A stretch of DNA of 64,000 nt from Paenibacillus sp. FSL K6-0276. GTDB taxonomy: Bacteria > Bacillota > Bacilli > Paenibacillales > Paenibacillaceae. Made by a program: the position numbers and the translations under genes. Shown piece by piece: positions 16,650 through 23,832 of the stretch (its first letter is position 1; every line of letters starts with the position of its first letter). Under the pieces are notes generated by a model that did not search any database, was not told the DNA's origin, and saw nothing but the letters and a program-made list of their open reading frames with translations. Location of the stretch: the NCBI RefSeq assembly GCF_037977235.1, contig NZ_CP150276.1, forward strand, positions 2,418,001 through 2,482,000, given 5' to 3'.

Positions 16650-16688
16650 ACAAATCAATCGGGCATAGCCCATAAGGAGAGATAAAGG
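16650..16688 (+). repeat. Leader repeat, copy B (partner of 11830-11868)
   Basis: GCATAGCCCATAAGGAGAG plus GATAAA at 16663-16686 repeats the sequence at 11842-11866 with one base less. Here it supplies the ribosome site of the zinc-ribbon gene at 16689. A 28-codon open frame (16589-16675) ends within it, its TAA overlapping the AAGGAG. Confidence 0.6.
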
Positions 16689-16844
16689 ATGCACCCTGAA
16701 TGTAAATATTGCGATAACCCAATGCCACCAACAAATTATACTGGAGACTTGGTATGTAGCAGATGCGGAGCTGAATGGGCTGACGCTCGGATGATGGTTG
16801 AGGACGAGGAATACGAGCCACTTGATATTGATGATGAGGATTGA
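16689..16844 (+). CDS. Small zinc-ribbon phage protein, 51 residues
   Basis: The short frame encodes MHPECKYCDNPMPPTNY, then LVCSRCGAEW and an acidic tail ending in DIDDED. Two C-x2-C pairs about 18 residues apart make a classical zinc ribbon. AAGGAGAG ten bases upstream fits a real start. Such proteins often contact nucleic acid or polymerase subunits; the role here is unknown. Confidence 0.65.
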   Translation: MHPECKYCDNPMPPTNYTGDLVCSRCGAEWADARMMVEDEEYEPLDIDDED

Positions 16845-16878
16845 GGGTTAACCACCCTCTCCCCTAAAACGCCTGAAA

Positions 16879-16971
16879 TTACTTTTTCTTGCGCTTGTTT
16901 ACAACGGTGAGCGTGAGCGATGAGGCACTAACAAAAATTATAAAGATCGCTATCCATGTTTCAGTAGTCAA
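16879..16971 (-). CDS. Possible 30-residue membrane peptide (holin-like toxin type)
   Basis: On the reverse strand a TTG at 16971, preceded by GGGGGTGAT, opens MTTETWIAIFIIFVSASSLT followed by LTVVNKRKKK. One membrane helix with a basic C-terminus and a strong ribosome site recalls the small holin-like toxin peptides near Firmicutes phage genes. The size makes the call uncertain. Confidence 0.4.
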   Translation of the reverse strand: MTTETWIAIFIIFVSASSLTLTVVNKRKKK

Positions 16972-17052
16972 ATTATCACCCCCGTTTATCAAATACTACC
17001 ATTTTAAGGGTTATGTAACATGTGCTTTATATCATGAGAGGAGATAACCAGT

Positions 17053-17448
17053 ATGAACAGAGATATTAAGTTTCGCGGTAAGTCTACGGAAACAAATGAG
17101 TTTATATATGGCAGTTTGGTACAGGTGAGCCGTGCAGGTTCCTTGGCGATAGCTGCCTTAGATGATAAAGGCTATCTTAAGCTGCAGGAAATCATCAAGG
17201 GTACCGAGGGGCAATACATCGGCCGTGGTGATGATGAAGGCAAGGAACTTTATGAAGGGCAACGAGTCAAATTCACCAACCTCTCACTAGGCAGATTTTC
17301 CGAAAACGAACAATGGGCAGAAGGCGTTATTGCATACAACGTGGAAACCTCAGGATTTTATATCAGCCAAGGTAAAGACAGCGGATGGAATCTTAGGGAA
17401 TCGTCAGTGATTGCTTTAGATGATGATGGAGAGGCGGCAAAGACATGA
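17053..17448 (+). CDS. YopX family phage protein
   Basis: A 131-residue protein with the YopX signature: start MNRDIKFRGKSTETNEFIYG, a YIGRGDDEGKELYEGQRVKF segment and an acidic C-terminus. YopX was named from phage SPbeta; its function is unknown. A GAGAGGAGA ribosome site precedes the ATG. The stop overlaps the next start (ATGA). Confidence 0.82.
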   Translation: MNRDIKFRGKSTETNEFIYGSLVQVSRAGSLAIAALDDKGYLKLQEIIKGTEGQYIGRGDDEGKELYEGQRVKFTNLSLGRFSENEQWAEGVIAYNVETSGFYISQGKDSGWNLRESSVIALDDDGEAAKT

Positions 17449-17741
17449 TCCCAGCCGATGACATTAAAGAGTTGCCTGACGGAACTCGTATCACAATGAC
17501 CGTTGAGGGGTACTTCGGACAGCCTTTGCAGATAGAGGAAACAACGATGGGTGAGGTTAGGCATCACGGATACTACGAAGAACGGGGAGGGTGGGGCTTA
17601 TACCCTGTCAATCTCCCTGGATATAAAAACATTGAATGCTGGGAAGTGTTGGTCCGCCAGAAGCGTAAGCGACACTCCGGATGGGTCAAGATTGGTTACA
17701 GATTACAGGGCTATAAGCTCGGATGGGATGATGAAAAATGA
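17445..17741 (+). CDS. Phage protein of unknown function
   Basis: The 98-residue product is rich in aromatic and glycine residues (GYYEERGGWGLYPVNLPGYK) and probably mostly beta-sheet. It overlaps the YopX gene by ATGA and the MazG-like gene by four bases, so all three are translationally coupled. No family recognised. Confidence 0.6.
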   Translation: MIPADDIKELPDGTRITMTVEGYFGQPLQIEETTMGEVRHHGYYEERGGWGLYPVNLPGYKNIECWEVLVRQKRKRHSGWVKIGYRLQGYKLGWDDEK

Positions 17742-18118
17742 AAGCAATCAATGAACTTGTAAAAGAAGCCCACGCTAACGCAGTAGACAAAGGCTGGTGG
17801 AATAAGGAACCAAGCTTTGGAGAGGTTATCGCCTTGATTCACTCGGAAGCTTCTGAGGCGCTGGAGGATTACCGCACGGGCAAGAAGCCCGCAGAGGTTT
17901 GGTACGAAGAAAAGTCAGCTTTCGGGATGACGCTCACTCGCTTGGAAATGGCAGACGATACTTGGAAACCCTGTGGCATCCCGTCCGGGCTGGCTGACAT
18001 TGTAATCCGTGTGTTTGATGCTTGTGGTCAGTATGGCATCAATCTGGAAGAAGCTATCCGCGAGAAGATGGCCTACAATGCAACACGGTCGCAACGGCAT
18101 GGCGGTAAGGTCATATGA
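17738..18118 (+). CDS. MazG-like nucleotide pyrophosphohydrolase
   Basis: The 126-residue protein fits the all-alpha NTP pyrophosphatase superfamily. It has the metal-binding helix EVIALIHSEASEALEDYRTG (E-x-x-E type) and GLADIVIRVFDACGQYGINL (E/D-x-x-D type), ending EEAIREKMAYNATRSQRHGG. These enzymes hydrolyse (d)NTPs to monophosphates, and phages use them to alter nucleotide pools or alarmone levels. An insertion of about 25 residues lies between the metal motifs. Start codon overlaps the upstream gene. Confidence 0.8.
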   Translation: MKAINELVKEAHANAVDKGWWNKEPSFGEVIALIHSEASEALEDYRTGKKPAEVWYEEKSAFGMTLTRLEMADDTWKPCGIPSGLADIVIRVFDACGQYGINLEEAIREKMAYNATRSQRHGGKVI

Positions 18119-18291
18119 GCGATTCAGTGAAAGCGGCATATATTACAATTAGCAGTGTTAAAGAGTAGAGCAGTGTCGCAGTAGACACATACTGCTCATT
18201 AGTGAAGTCTAAAAAAGCCCGTTTTGATGGCTCAAAATCTCTCTGGTTTTTTAATTTTAGGCTCTGTTTTCATTTATTATTGATTTTTGAC

Positions 18292-18330
18292 CAAAAGAAA
18301 ACCACCCCACTGAATGAAGGGGCGGTTTAT
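18292..18330 (-). terminator. Terminator of the FMN reductase gene
   Basis: On the reverse strand AAACCGCCCC pairs with GGGGTGGTTT around a loop of about ten bases and is followed by TCTTTT. Confidence 0.6.
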
Positions 18331-18388
18331 CTAACCTATCTTTTTTCGTGTTTGACAATTCTCATTTCATGGTTTGCATCTTTTAGCT

Positions 18389-18931
18389 TTAGTAACAAGC
18401 CTGCTCAAGTGTCTGAAGCACGGATAATAACTCCTGCTTTAGTTGTGGATCCGTAATAATACCTTCTTTATTTAGTTTCAAAGTGATGTGCGGTATTATC
18501 AATGTTCCTCTTTCTACAATCTCAGCATTAATCATTTTAAGTGTCAACAGAAGTGAAGCATGAGCTTTATCCCCGCCCATTGGAGTTGGTGAGGCACTGA
18601 TTACCGCTGTAGGCTTATTCATAAACTCAGTTGTAGATACGAGCCAGTCCAGGGCATTTTTCAAAACACCAGGCACACCGTTCCCATATTCCGGTGTACA
18701 TAAAATCACACCATCTGCTTCCTTAAGCTGTGTTCTTAGTCCTCTGACCGGAACAGGTCCTTCGTCAATATCGATGTCAGGGTTAAAATGTGGAAGGTCA
18801 CCCAACCCGCCATAGATGGTGAATTTCACATTTTCTGGGGCTAATCCGATGATAGCTTTCATTAGTGCTGTATTTGAGGAGTTTTGACGAATACTCCCCG
18901 AAATAGCTAAGAGTCTAATTTCCTTATCCAT
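18389..18931 (-). CDS. NADPH-dependent FMN reductase family protein
   Basis: This 180-residue flavodoxin-fold enzyme has the FMN phosphate motif SGSIRQNSSN at residues 11-20 and the flavin-ring motif TPEYGNGVPGVLKNALDWL (about residues 79-97). Such enzymes transfer electrons from NAD(P)H to FMN, quinones, chromate or azo dyes. It lies within phage-derived DNA on the opposite strand and has its own terminator, so it looks like a passenger gene rather than part of the phage cycle. The physiological substrate is unknown. Confidence 0.85.
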   Translation of the reverse strand: MDKEIRLLAISGSIRQNSSNTALMKAIIGLAPENVKFTIYGGLGDLPHFNPDIDIDEGPVPVRGLRTQLKEADGVILCTPEYGNGVPGVLKNALDWLVSTTEFMNKPTAVISASPTPMGGDKAHASLLLTLKMINAEIVERGTLIIPHITLKLNKEGIITDPQLKQELLSVLQTLEQACY

Positions 18932-19161
18932 TCAACATCATCTCATTTCTTCTGTGATTTAATTATTCGCTAATTTCAACATAAGAAGGGTGTTTTTCAC
19001 TTCTTTCCCAAGGAGATTAAAAGGAAAAAGTTGCTCTGCGAAGATTGATAAGTGCTATATGACTATTTCAGAAGACATAACGCAATAAACACATGAAACT
19101 ACCACACGTTATGGATAATTTTAACGTATTGGTGAGGTAATAGATAGAAAACAATATGTCG

Positions 19162-19175
19162 CAGTACGAAGATAC
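19162..19175 (+). repeat. 14 bp dispersed repeat, copy 1
   Basis: CAGTACGAAGATAC lies 37 bp before the hypothetical gene at 19212. The exact 14 bases recur at 20418-20431, and a variant AGTGCGAAGACAC occurs near 19600. Confidence 0.5.
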
Positions 19176-19211
19176 TGAACATTCGACTCAAACTGTGAAG
19201 AAAGAGATTCC

Positions 19212-19601
19212 ATGATGAAAGTAAAAGTTATAGATCCAAAACATCCGCTTTTTGGTCAAGAAGTTGAGGGAGGAATAATCTATTACGATATCTATCATAA
19301 AGGTGGTCGCCCAGATTTGTATCAGGTAAAGGACGATAGTGGTAAATCATATAGATTGCTCACTGATCAAATCGACGAAGAACATTATTATGCTCAAGAA
19401 ATTGCTGAAGAGGTCGAAAGAATAGGTGCAAATGTTGGGGATACCGTGTTGATTATTGATCCGAAAAGCAATCACTCAAGAGCTGGATTTGAATGGAACA
19501 AACCTCATGTGATCACTAAAATAGACCCGAGCGGAAACGTAGAATTTGATCATGGTATGGCTTCATGTTTTAGACCAGGCGTTCAGATTGTCAATGCGTA
19601 G
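19212..19601 (+). CDS. Phage hypothetical protein
   Basis: A 129-residue protein, mostly beta-strand in look, with two similar halves: KVIDPKHPLFGQEVEGG and DTVLIIDPKSNHSRAGFEW, which may be two small SH3-like barrels. The start is a double ATG with only a weak ribosome site. No family is recognised. Confidence 0.6.
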   Translation: MMKVKVIDPKHPLFGQEVEGGIIYYDIYHKGGRPDLYQVKDDSGKSYRLLTDQIDEEHYYAQEIAEEVERIGANVGDTVLIIDPKSNHSRAGFEWNKPHVITKIDPSGNVEFDHGMASCFRPGVQIVNA

Positions 19602-19706
19602 TGCGAAGACACAAAAAGAGACATAGGGAAATGAATACGTGAATAGCATGGTTTGTTGTTAAAATGACGAGGGAAAGATACACGTATATAGCTGTTCGCT
19701 AAATAA

Positions 19707-19733
19707 TAAAACCCTGCTCACTGAGCAGGGTTT
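19707..19733 (-). terminator. Terminator of the DUF3231 gene
   Basis: The AAACCCTGCTCA arm pairs perfectly with TGAGCAGGGTTT around a two-base loop. T-rich sequence follows on the reverse strand. Confidence 0.75.
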
Positions 19734-19744
19734 GGATTAAGAAA

Positions 19745-20257
19745 TTATTCAGACTCGGGTCTCTTTACTTGTAGAGGAGGAGGAATAAGCCAGCCCTTTT
19801 CCTTGTTCAATTTCAATATTTTAAGTCCTAAAGCAGTTTTAGTGAGATGGTATTTAGCAAATAAAGCACCGATATCTTCTCTAATTGATTGACCCATAGC
19901 TTGGCTACAAGCAACCAATCCAGCGGAAGTATCTACAGCAATTTTAGCAGCTATTTCAGGATCACTAAATTTTGCACCTGCTGGAATGTCTTCAAGCTTA
20001 ACGGGTGGTTTTTCAGGCATAATCGGAGCTGATGGAATCCCGTTATCACTGAGTAATTTATCGCACTCTTTAATTTCCAGTTTAGCTTGATCGATTAGAT
20101 CATTAAGTACTTTTTTTAGGTCTTTGTCACCAGCGTGGTTTAAATATGTCTGGTAGCATGATACGGCGCCTCTGGCAGCCACCGAGGCCGCCCATACACC
20201 AAAAATTTCGCCGTAGTGCATAGGTTCATCTTTTGAATTTCCACTTAAAATACCCAT
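19745..20257 (-). CDS. DUF3231 family protein
   Basis: The 170-residue protein fits DUF3231, an all-helical, ferritin-like family common in spore-forming Bacilli and usually of about 170 or twice that length. Helices start MHYGEIFGVWAASVAARGAV and end REDIGALFAKYHLTKTALGL. GAGGAG nine bases upstream supports the ATG. Relatives are often expressed late in growth or in spores, but the function is unproven. It lies opposite to the phage genes and is a likely passenger or host gene. Confidence 0.78.
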   Translation of the reverse strand: MGILSGNSKDEPMHYGEIFGVWAASVAARGAVSCYQTYLNHAGDKDLKKVLNDLIDQAKLEIKECDKLLSDNGIPSAPIMPEKPPVKLEDIPAGAKFSDPEIAAKIAVDTSAGLVACSQAMGQSIREDIGALFAKYHLTKTALGLKILKLNKEKGWLIPPPLQVKRPESE

Positions 20258-20417
20258 TTAGATCGCTCCTCGTTGTAGTTATTTACAGAGTTATTATGCC
20301 CAGAACCAAAATATTAATGTATGTTTTTGTTTTGCCGAAAAAGATCCTACTTTTGCAGCACAAGGAAAGCAGCGGATTGAAACTATGTAATTAACTCTAT
20401 TTTGAAACGTTGATGCA

Positions 20418-20431
20418 CAGTACGAAGATAC
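20418..20431 (+). repeat. 14 bp dispersed repeat, copy 2
   Basis: CAGTACGAAGATAC is identical to 19162-19175. It lies 42 bp before the SSB-tailed protein gene at 20473, much like copy 1 before its own gene. Confidence 0.5.
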
Positions 20432-20472
20432 AGCGACACCAATAAACCCAAATTTGAGAGGAGCAATTATAC

Positions 20473-20973
20473 ATGAAAATTCAAATAGCAGCACACTTCA
20501 ATAAACAAACAAAGGACTCCAAAAAGGAGCTTGTGCAGTTCCATGTAAAGGGTGATGACGAGAAGAAGCCAGAGCTTAATGCTATGACGAGATCGGTGGT
20601 TGTATTGAACATCGAAGGTGTTGAACAGGCACTGACAACCGAGTTCAGCAAGAGTACGAAGGATGCTAAGAAAACTGTGTTGGAGTTTATTGTCAAGGGT
20701 GACACATACTCTGAACACTCCTATGAATTCTATCGGAAGGCTGGATCAGATGTAGTCTTGGAAATTGCTGAATCTCAAATGAGCATTGAAGAGTTCCGTG
20801 GTGAAGATGACGAGGATCATGAGGAGCGAAGAGAGGGTGTACGAGGCAAGGTTAATCCAGACGGTACGATTGAACTGGAGGACAAGGATCAACTCACTCT
20901 GGAGGATGTAGCTGCTGCAGGAGATAAGGGTGGTCCGGTAATTCCTGATAATGATGACGATCTGCCGTTCTAA
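20473..20973 (+). CDS. Phage protein with an internal repeat and an SSB-like acidic tail
   Basis: A 166-residue protein. Residues 7-27 (HFNKQTKDSKKELVQFHVKG) and about 56-76 (EFSKSTKDAKKTVLEFIVKG) are clear copies of one unit, so the N-terminal part is a tandem duplication. An acidic low-complexity stretch follows, and the protein ends NDDDDLPF, nearly identical to the DDDIPF tail by which bacterial SSB docks replication proteins. It may bind single-stranded DNA or borrow the host's SSB partners; no OB-fold is evident to me. GAGAGGAG nine bases upstream supports the start. Confidence 0.65.
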   Translation: MKIQIAAHFNKQTKDSKKELVQFHVKGDDEKKPELNAMTRSVVVLNIEGVEQALTTEFSKSTKDAKKTVLEFIVKGDTYSEHSYEFYRKAGSDVVLEIAESQMSIEEFRGEDDEDHEERREGVRGKVNPDGTIELEDKDQLTLEDVAAAGDKGGPVIPDNDDDLPF

Positions 20974-20984
20974 GATGGTACACG

Positions 20985-21013
20985 CCCCGGCTTCGGTCGG
21001 GGGATTCTTTTAC
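20985..21013 (+). terminator. Hairpin after the SSB-tailed protein gene
   Basis: CCCCG and CGGGG arms around a GCTTCGGT loop are followed by GATTCTTTT. The T run is interrupted, so termination may be partial. Confidence 0.5.
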
Positions 21014-21029
21014 AGTGAGGTGATAGCAG

Positions 21030-21491
21030 GTGCAACAAAGCTTCCTGCCTGAGATAGATAGAGAACGGACGCAAGCTGCCGTTGAAGCCGCTCTTGAAAA
21101 ATATAGGATATTTAAGTTTTTGTCTTTTGAGGAGAGAGAGGCAGTGACAACCGCAGCCTGGTCAGACTCCCCAAAAGGATTTACTGGAGTTACAACTGAT
21201 CAAACCTCCAACATAGCTATTCATAATGTAGATACCCAAGCACACCGCAAAAACTTTTGTGAACGGATAGAACGAGTGGTGAATCGCATGCCTAAGATGG
21301 AAGGGTTCTTGATTAAAGAACGATATATGACAACAGAGCATGATTATATTACTCATGAGAAAGTGTATAACTTTAAATTTCAGCCGCCGATTAGCTCGGG
21401 AACTTATAGCAAGATACGTTGGAAGGCTTTTTATAAGCTGGCTTTGGATTTGAATCTAGTGATCGAGAAGGAGGAAGAGAAGGGTGATTGA
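21030..21491 (+). CDS. ArpU family phage late-gene regulator
   Basis: The 153-residue protein has the ArpU layout: start QQSFLPEIDRERTQAAVEAA (GTG start behind GAGGTGAT), a CERIERVVNRMPKMEGFLIK segment, then ERYMTT and a sigma-70 region 4-like end with YSKIRWKAFYKLALDLNL. ArpU-type proteins switch on phage late transcription, normally just upstream of the terminase genes. Here no late genes follow, since the next genes are a small HTH gene and the tRNA, so its targets have apparently been deleted. It overlaps the next gene by eight bases. Confidence 0.82.
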   Translation: MQQSFLPEIDRERTQAAVEAALEKYRIFKFLSFEEREAVTTAAWSDSPKGFTGVTTDQTSNIAIHNVDTQAHRKNFCERIERVVNRMPKMEGFLIKERYMTTEHDYITHEKVYNFKFQPPISSGTYSKIRWKAFYKLALDLNLVIEKEEEKGD

Positions 21492-21675
21492 ACAAATATA
21501 TAAGACTACTTCTGATTATCCCTCAGTACTTACAGCGAAGGAAATCCAACAAATACTCGGTATAGGTGAACGTCAAACATATGAACTATTAAACTCGGGT
21601 CAATTTCATATCGTGCGGGTCGGAAAGATGATAAAAGTATCCAAGGATGTATTTCTAAAATGGTTACAGGGGTAA
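21484..21675 (+). CDS. Excisionase-family helix-turn-helix protein
   Basis: The 63-residue protein is an HTH_17/excisionase-type DNA binder: VLTAKEIQQILGIGERQTYE, then LLNSGQFHIVRVGKMIKVSK and DVFLKWLQ. Its GTG start at 21484 lies inside the ArpU gene, with GAAGGAGG eight to nine bases upstream. Excisionases normally sit next to an integrase; none is present, but the tRNA end is about 140 bases downstream. Confidence 0.78.
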   Translation: MIEQIYKTTSDYPSVLTAKEIQQILGIGERQTYELLNSGQFHIVRVGKMIKVSKDVFLKWLQG

Positions 21676-21711
21676 AAAAAGTGGTGCCGATTATGGCACC
21701 ACTTTTGCTTT
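21674..21711 (+). terminator. Terminator after the excisionase-like gene
   Basis: AAAAAGTGGTGCC and GGCACCACTTTT form a perfect stem of more than ten bp around GATTAT. T-rich sequence follows. Confidence 0.75.
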
Positions 21712-21782
21712 AGTCTACTACAGGGCACCATAATGGCACCAATTCCTATTTTACTCAAGACCTAAACATCCCTAAACAAAAG

Positions 21783-21810
21783 AAAAAGCCTTGAATATCA
21801 AGGCTTTTTG
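21783..21810. terminator. Terminator between the prophage remnant and tRNA-Val
   Basis: AAAAAGCCTTGA pairs perfectly with TCAAGGCTTTTT around an AT-rich loop. It would end tRNA transcription on the reverse strand and prophage transcription on the forward strand. Confidence 0.85.
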
Positions 21811-21814
21811 CGTA

Positions 21815-21886
21815 TAGGACGGATGGGGTTCGAACCCATGACCCCTACCCTGTCAAGATAGTGCTCTCCCGCTGAGCTACCGTCCT
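21815..21886 (-). tRNA. tRNA-Val (anticodon GAC)
   Basis: The reverse strand folds into a complete 72-base cloverleaf: acceptor stem AGGACGG / CCGTCCT, D arm GCTC-AGCGGGA-GAGC, anticodon stem CTATC / GGTAG with loop TTGACAG (anticodon GAC, valine), and T arm ATGGG-TTCGAAC-CCCAT. The discriminator is A and CCA is not encoded. The prophage remnant lies on its 3' side, the usual place for integration. Confidence 0.92.
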
Positions 21887-21972
21887 GCGACGAATTTCAT
21901 AATACCATACGATAGAGTAGGATGGCAATTCTTTTTTTGCTCATGCAACATATTAAGATTTGAGCTTTTTCT

Positions 21973-22011
21973 ATAAAAAAAGCAAAGGGGACGCCCCTCC
22001 ATCCCCTTGCA
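21973..22011 (-). terminator. Terminator of the small reverse-strand gene
   Basis: On the reverse strand GCAAGGGGA pairs with TCCCCTTTGC (one bulge) and is followed by seven T residues. Confidence 0.75.
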
Positions 22012-22017
22012 CCATAT

Positions 22018-22314
22018 CTAAATAAAGAACGGTAGTAGAAATATATCACTTATCCCGAAAAATGGGATGCGTCGTTGAAAGAAGCGACGTCTTGGGAAAA
22101 AGCCAGGCCGGAAGCCAAATTGTCTAAACGACGATTCTTGTGTAGGCATTCCGTTCAAACGTTCTACCATTTCATTGCTGGGAACCGCAAGGGTAACATA
22201 ATTTTGATCTACATGAGCAATAAATCCGTCAAATGATTGACCGTCAGTTGTTACAATACCAACGTATTTGTTCATACAATTCCAACAGACCTGTTGATGA
22301 AAATTTGTATCCAT
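22018..22314 (-). CDS. Small protein with a possible Sm-like fold, unknown function
   Basis: A 98-residue protein. The N-terminal part (NKYVGIVTTDGQSFDGFIAH, VDQNYVTLAVP) resembles the compact beta barrels of DUF2642-type proteins. The C-terminal third is rich in Phe, Arg and Pro (PGFFPRRRFFQRRIPFFG). GAGGAGG eight bases upstream supports the ATG at 22314 rather than the start five codons earlier. Function unknown. Confidence 0.6.
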   Translation of the reverse strand: MDTNFHQQVCWNCMNKYVGIVTTDGQSFDGFIAHVDQNYVTLAVPSNEMVERLNGMPTQESSFRQFGFRPGFFPRRRFFQRRIPFFGISDIFLLPFFI

Positions 22315-22451
22315 GAATAACCTCCTCAATTGAATAACCCTTGATAACAGTCTATGGTCCGTAGCCTATAACGTTCACGGCATTAGCCTAGAGAGTAACA
22401 ATAAAATTCGGGCTCTTTTGTGTGAGAGTGGAGGTTGTTATTGAAGCGAAA

Positions 22452-23636
22452 TCATTGTCCCAGCGTATAGATCACTTCTGTCTTGCCTGTAAGAGGGGAA
22501 TCATTCGTGAAAAATAGCTTATCACCACTACGCTTTACGAACTTTAAAGTATCACCTTTATAAGGGGTGTCGTTCATTTCTGCGTATTCCTGATCCTCTG
22601 CTGTAAGAAGCTCCTTGTACAAAAGCGTTCGCTCGCCTGTGTTGCGATCAATTAAAGTAAGCAATCCTTTTTGATTACCACGGAGCAGAAGGATATCGTT
22701 ATCAATGCCTTCTATATAGTAAGCATCTTCATCGCCCCCTAATTTCAAGAGATCTAGAGTAGCTGTTATATTGCCCGTGCCATCCTGAATGAGTCGTAGG
22801 GTATTACCATCATGCAATAGTAGATTGTTGTCATAAGGTTTAAGATCTGCATCTCCTCTGAACTGGTAGGCGATAGTAGCCTTGCGTAGTAACGCACCAT
22901 TTTTGAATACGAGAGTGACAATGCGTGTATTGATATGGGGTTCTCCAAATGAGTCATTAATCTTAATGACGAGCAGTCCACCTGGTGTTTTCTCAATCTG
23001 CATTCCTACCCAGTCAAAAGCAGTTTCAAGTGAGGTGAGCTTTATTACTTTATCTTTTCCTTGAGAGACATATAGGTCTCCATTACCTTTAACGAGAGTA
23101 TAAGTACGCCCACCATAGGTTTCTGTAAATACGTTGTAGGTCTTCAGACCGCTCGCGGATAGTGTGTTTGTTTTGGAATCCAGATGGAGATTACTACCTT
23201 CGAATGCTTTAACGATGAAGCGAGCAGGCACATATATGCCGTCTTCTTTAGATTTGAAAGGGATACCGCCGAGATCTACGGTTTTCCCGTCAAGAACTCC
23301 GCTTTGACTTCCAATTCGAACCGCGAAGCTTTTGGTCCAGCCTTTAAATAAGGCTCGTTTGCTGGACTTGTCCCATTCCATCTTTAGACCTGCATTCTCA
23401 GAGATCCCTCGAACATCTACGTAGACCACTCCATTTTTGAGCAGCGCCGGGCCTCCTATGGTTCCACCAGGAATACCGAATTGATAGTAAACTTGAGAAG
23501 AATTAGCTGTAGCAGCTGCGACGACCATAGGGTGTTCAGATGAAGATAATGAAGAACTTGCTGATGCTGTTGTAGGGAGAAGAAGAGTAGAGAGCATTAT
23601 AGCCGATAACAATGATTTTAAGTATGTAGAGTTCAA
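22452..23636 (-). CDS. Secreted protein with copper amine oxidase N-terminal-like (stalk) domain
   Basis: An exported protein of about 394 residues. The signal peptide (LKSLLSAIMLSTLLLPTTASA) is followed by a stalk/copper-amine-oxidase-N-like domain: ALLKNGVVYVDVRGISENAG, a GLKMEWD strand and GIYVPARFIVKAFEG. The C-terminal half has repeated beta strands that recall a WD/propeller-like DUF5050 fold. Such domains are abundant in Paenibacillus cell-surface proteins. The TTG at 23636 with AAAGGG nine bases upstream is my preferred start; ATG codons at 23645 and 23678 lack properly spaced sites. Role unknown. Confidence 0.7.
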   Translation of the reverse strand: MNSTYLKSLLSAIMLSTLLLPTTASASSSLSSSEHPMVVAAATANSSQVYYQFGIPGGTIGGPALLKNGVVYVDVRGISENAGLKMEWDKSSKRALFKGWTKSFAVRIGSQSGVLDGKTVDLGGIPFKSKEDGIYVPARFIVKAFEGSNLHLDSKTNTLSASGLKTYNVFTETYGGRTYTLVKGNGDLYVSQGKDKVIKLTSLETAFDWVGMQIEKTPGGLLVIKINDSFGEPHINTRIVTLVFKNGALLRKATIAYQFRGDADLKPYDNNLLLHDGNTLRLIQDGTGNITATLDLLKLGGDEDAYYIEGIDNDILLLRGNQKGLLTLIDRNTGERTLLYKELLTAEDQEYAEMNDTPYKGDTLKFVKRSGDKLFFTNDSPLTGKTEVIYTLGQ

Positions 23637-23832
23637 ACTAACCATCCCTTTCTTTGTATAGAAGTAAAATTTATCCATTAGCTATTTGTTTGACGCTGAA
23701 ACGATTCTAAAAGTTGCGTCGTATATTTAGCCAAGAGATTTTTTGTGGAATTACTCCCCAAGCTCTTATGATAAAATGGATGGTAATGTACAGTAGTTAG
23801 ATAAAAATCGAAAGAAAAAGGAGCTTGAGATC

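Larger units (their letters stand above)
11388..21810. mobile_element. Prophage remnant retaining mainly the early/replication module
   Basis: From about 11.4 to 21.8 kb most genes belong to phage families: a helicase loader, DnaB-type helicase, RuvC-like resolvase, several small zinc-finger proteins, YopX, a MazG-like enzyme, an SSB-tailed protein, ArpU and an excisionase-like HTH. They lie mainly on the forward strand with overlapping starts and stops. No integrase, CI-type repressor, terminase, capsid, tail, holin or lysin is recognisable. The element ends just beyond the 3' side of a tRNA-Val gene, a common attachment site. The left boundary is set by the first phage-like small gene and is approximate; no second copy of the tRNA end was seen. 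Confidence 0.75.

Noticed and set aside
16589..16675. A 28-codon forward frame before the zinc-ribbon gene
   Set aside because: No ribosome site and no recognisable feature; it ends in the leader repeat and may only be chance or a leader peptide.
18202..18456. Forward frame of 84 codons between the MazG-like and FMN reductase genes
   Set aside because: It runs through a terminator hairpin and overlaps the end of the FMN reductase gene on the other strand; no start signal.
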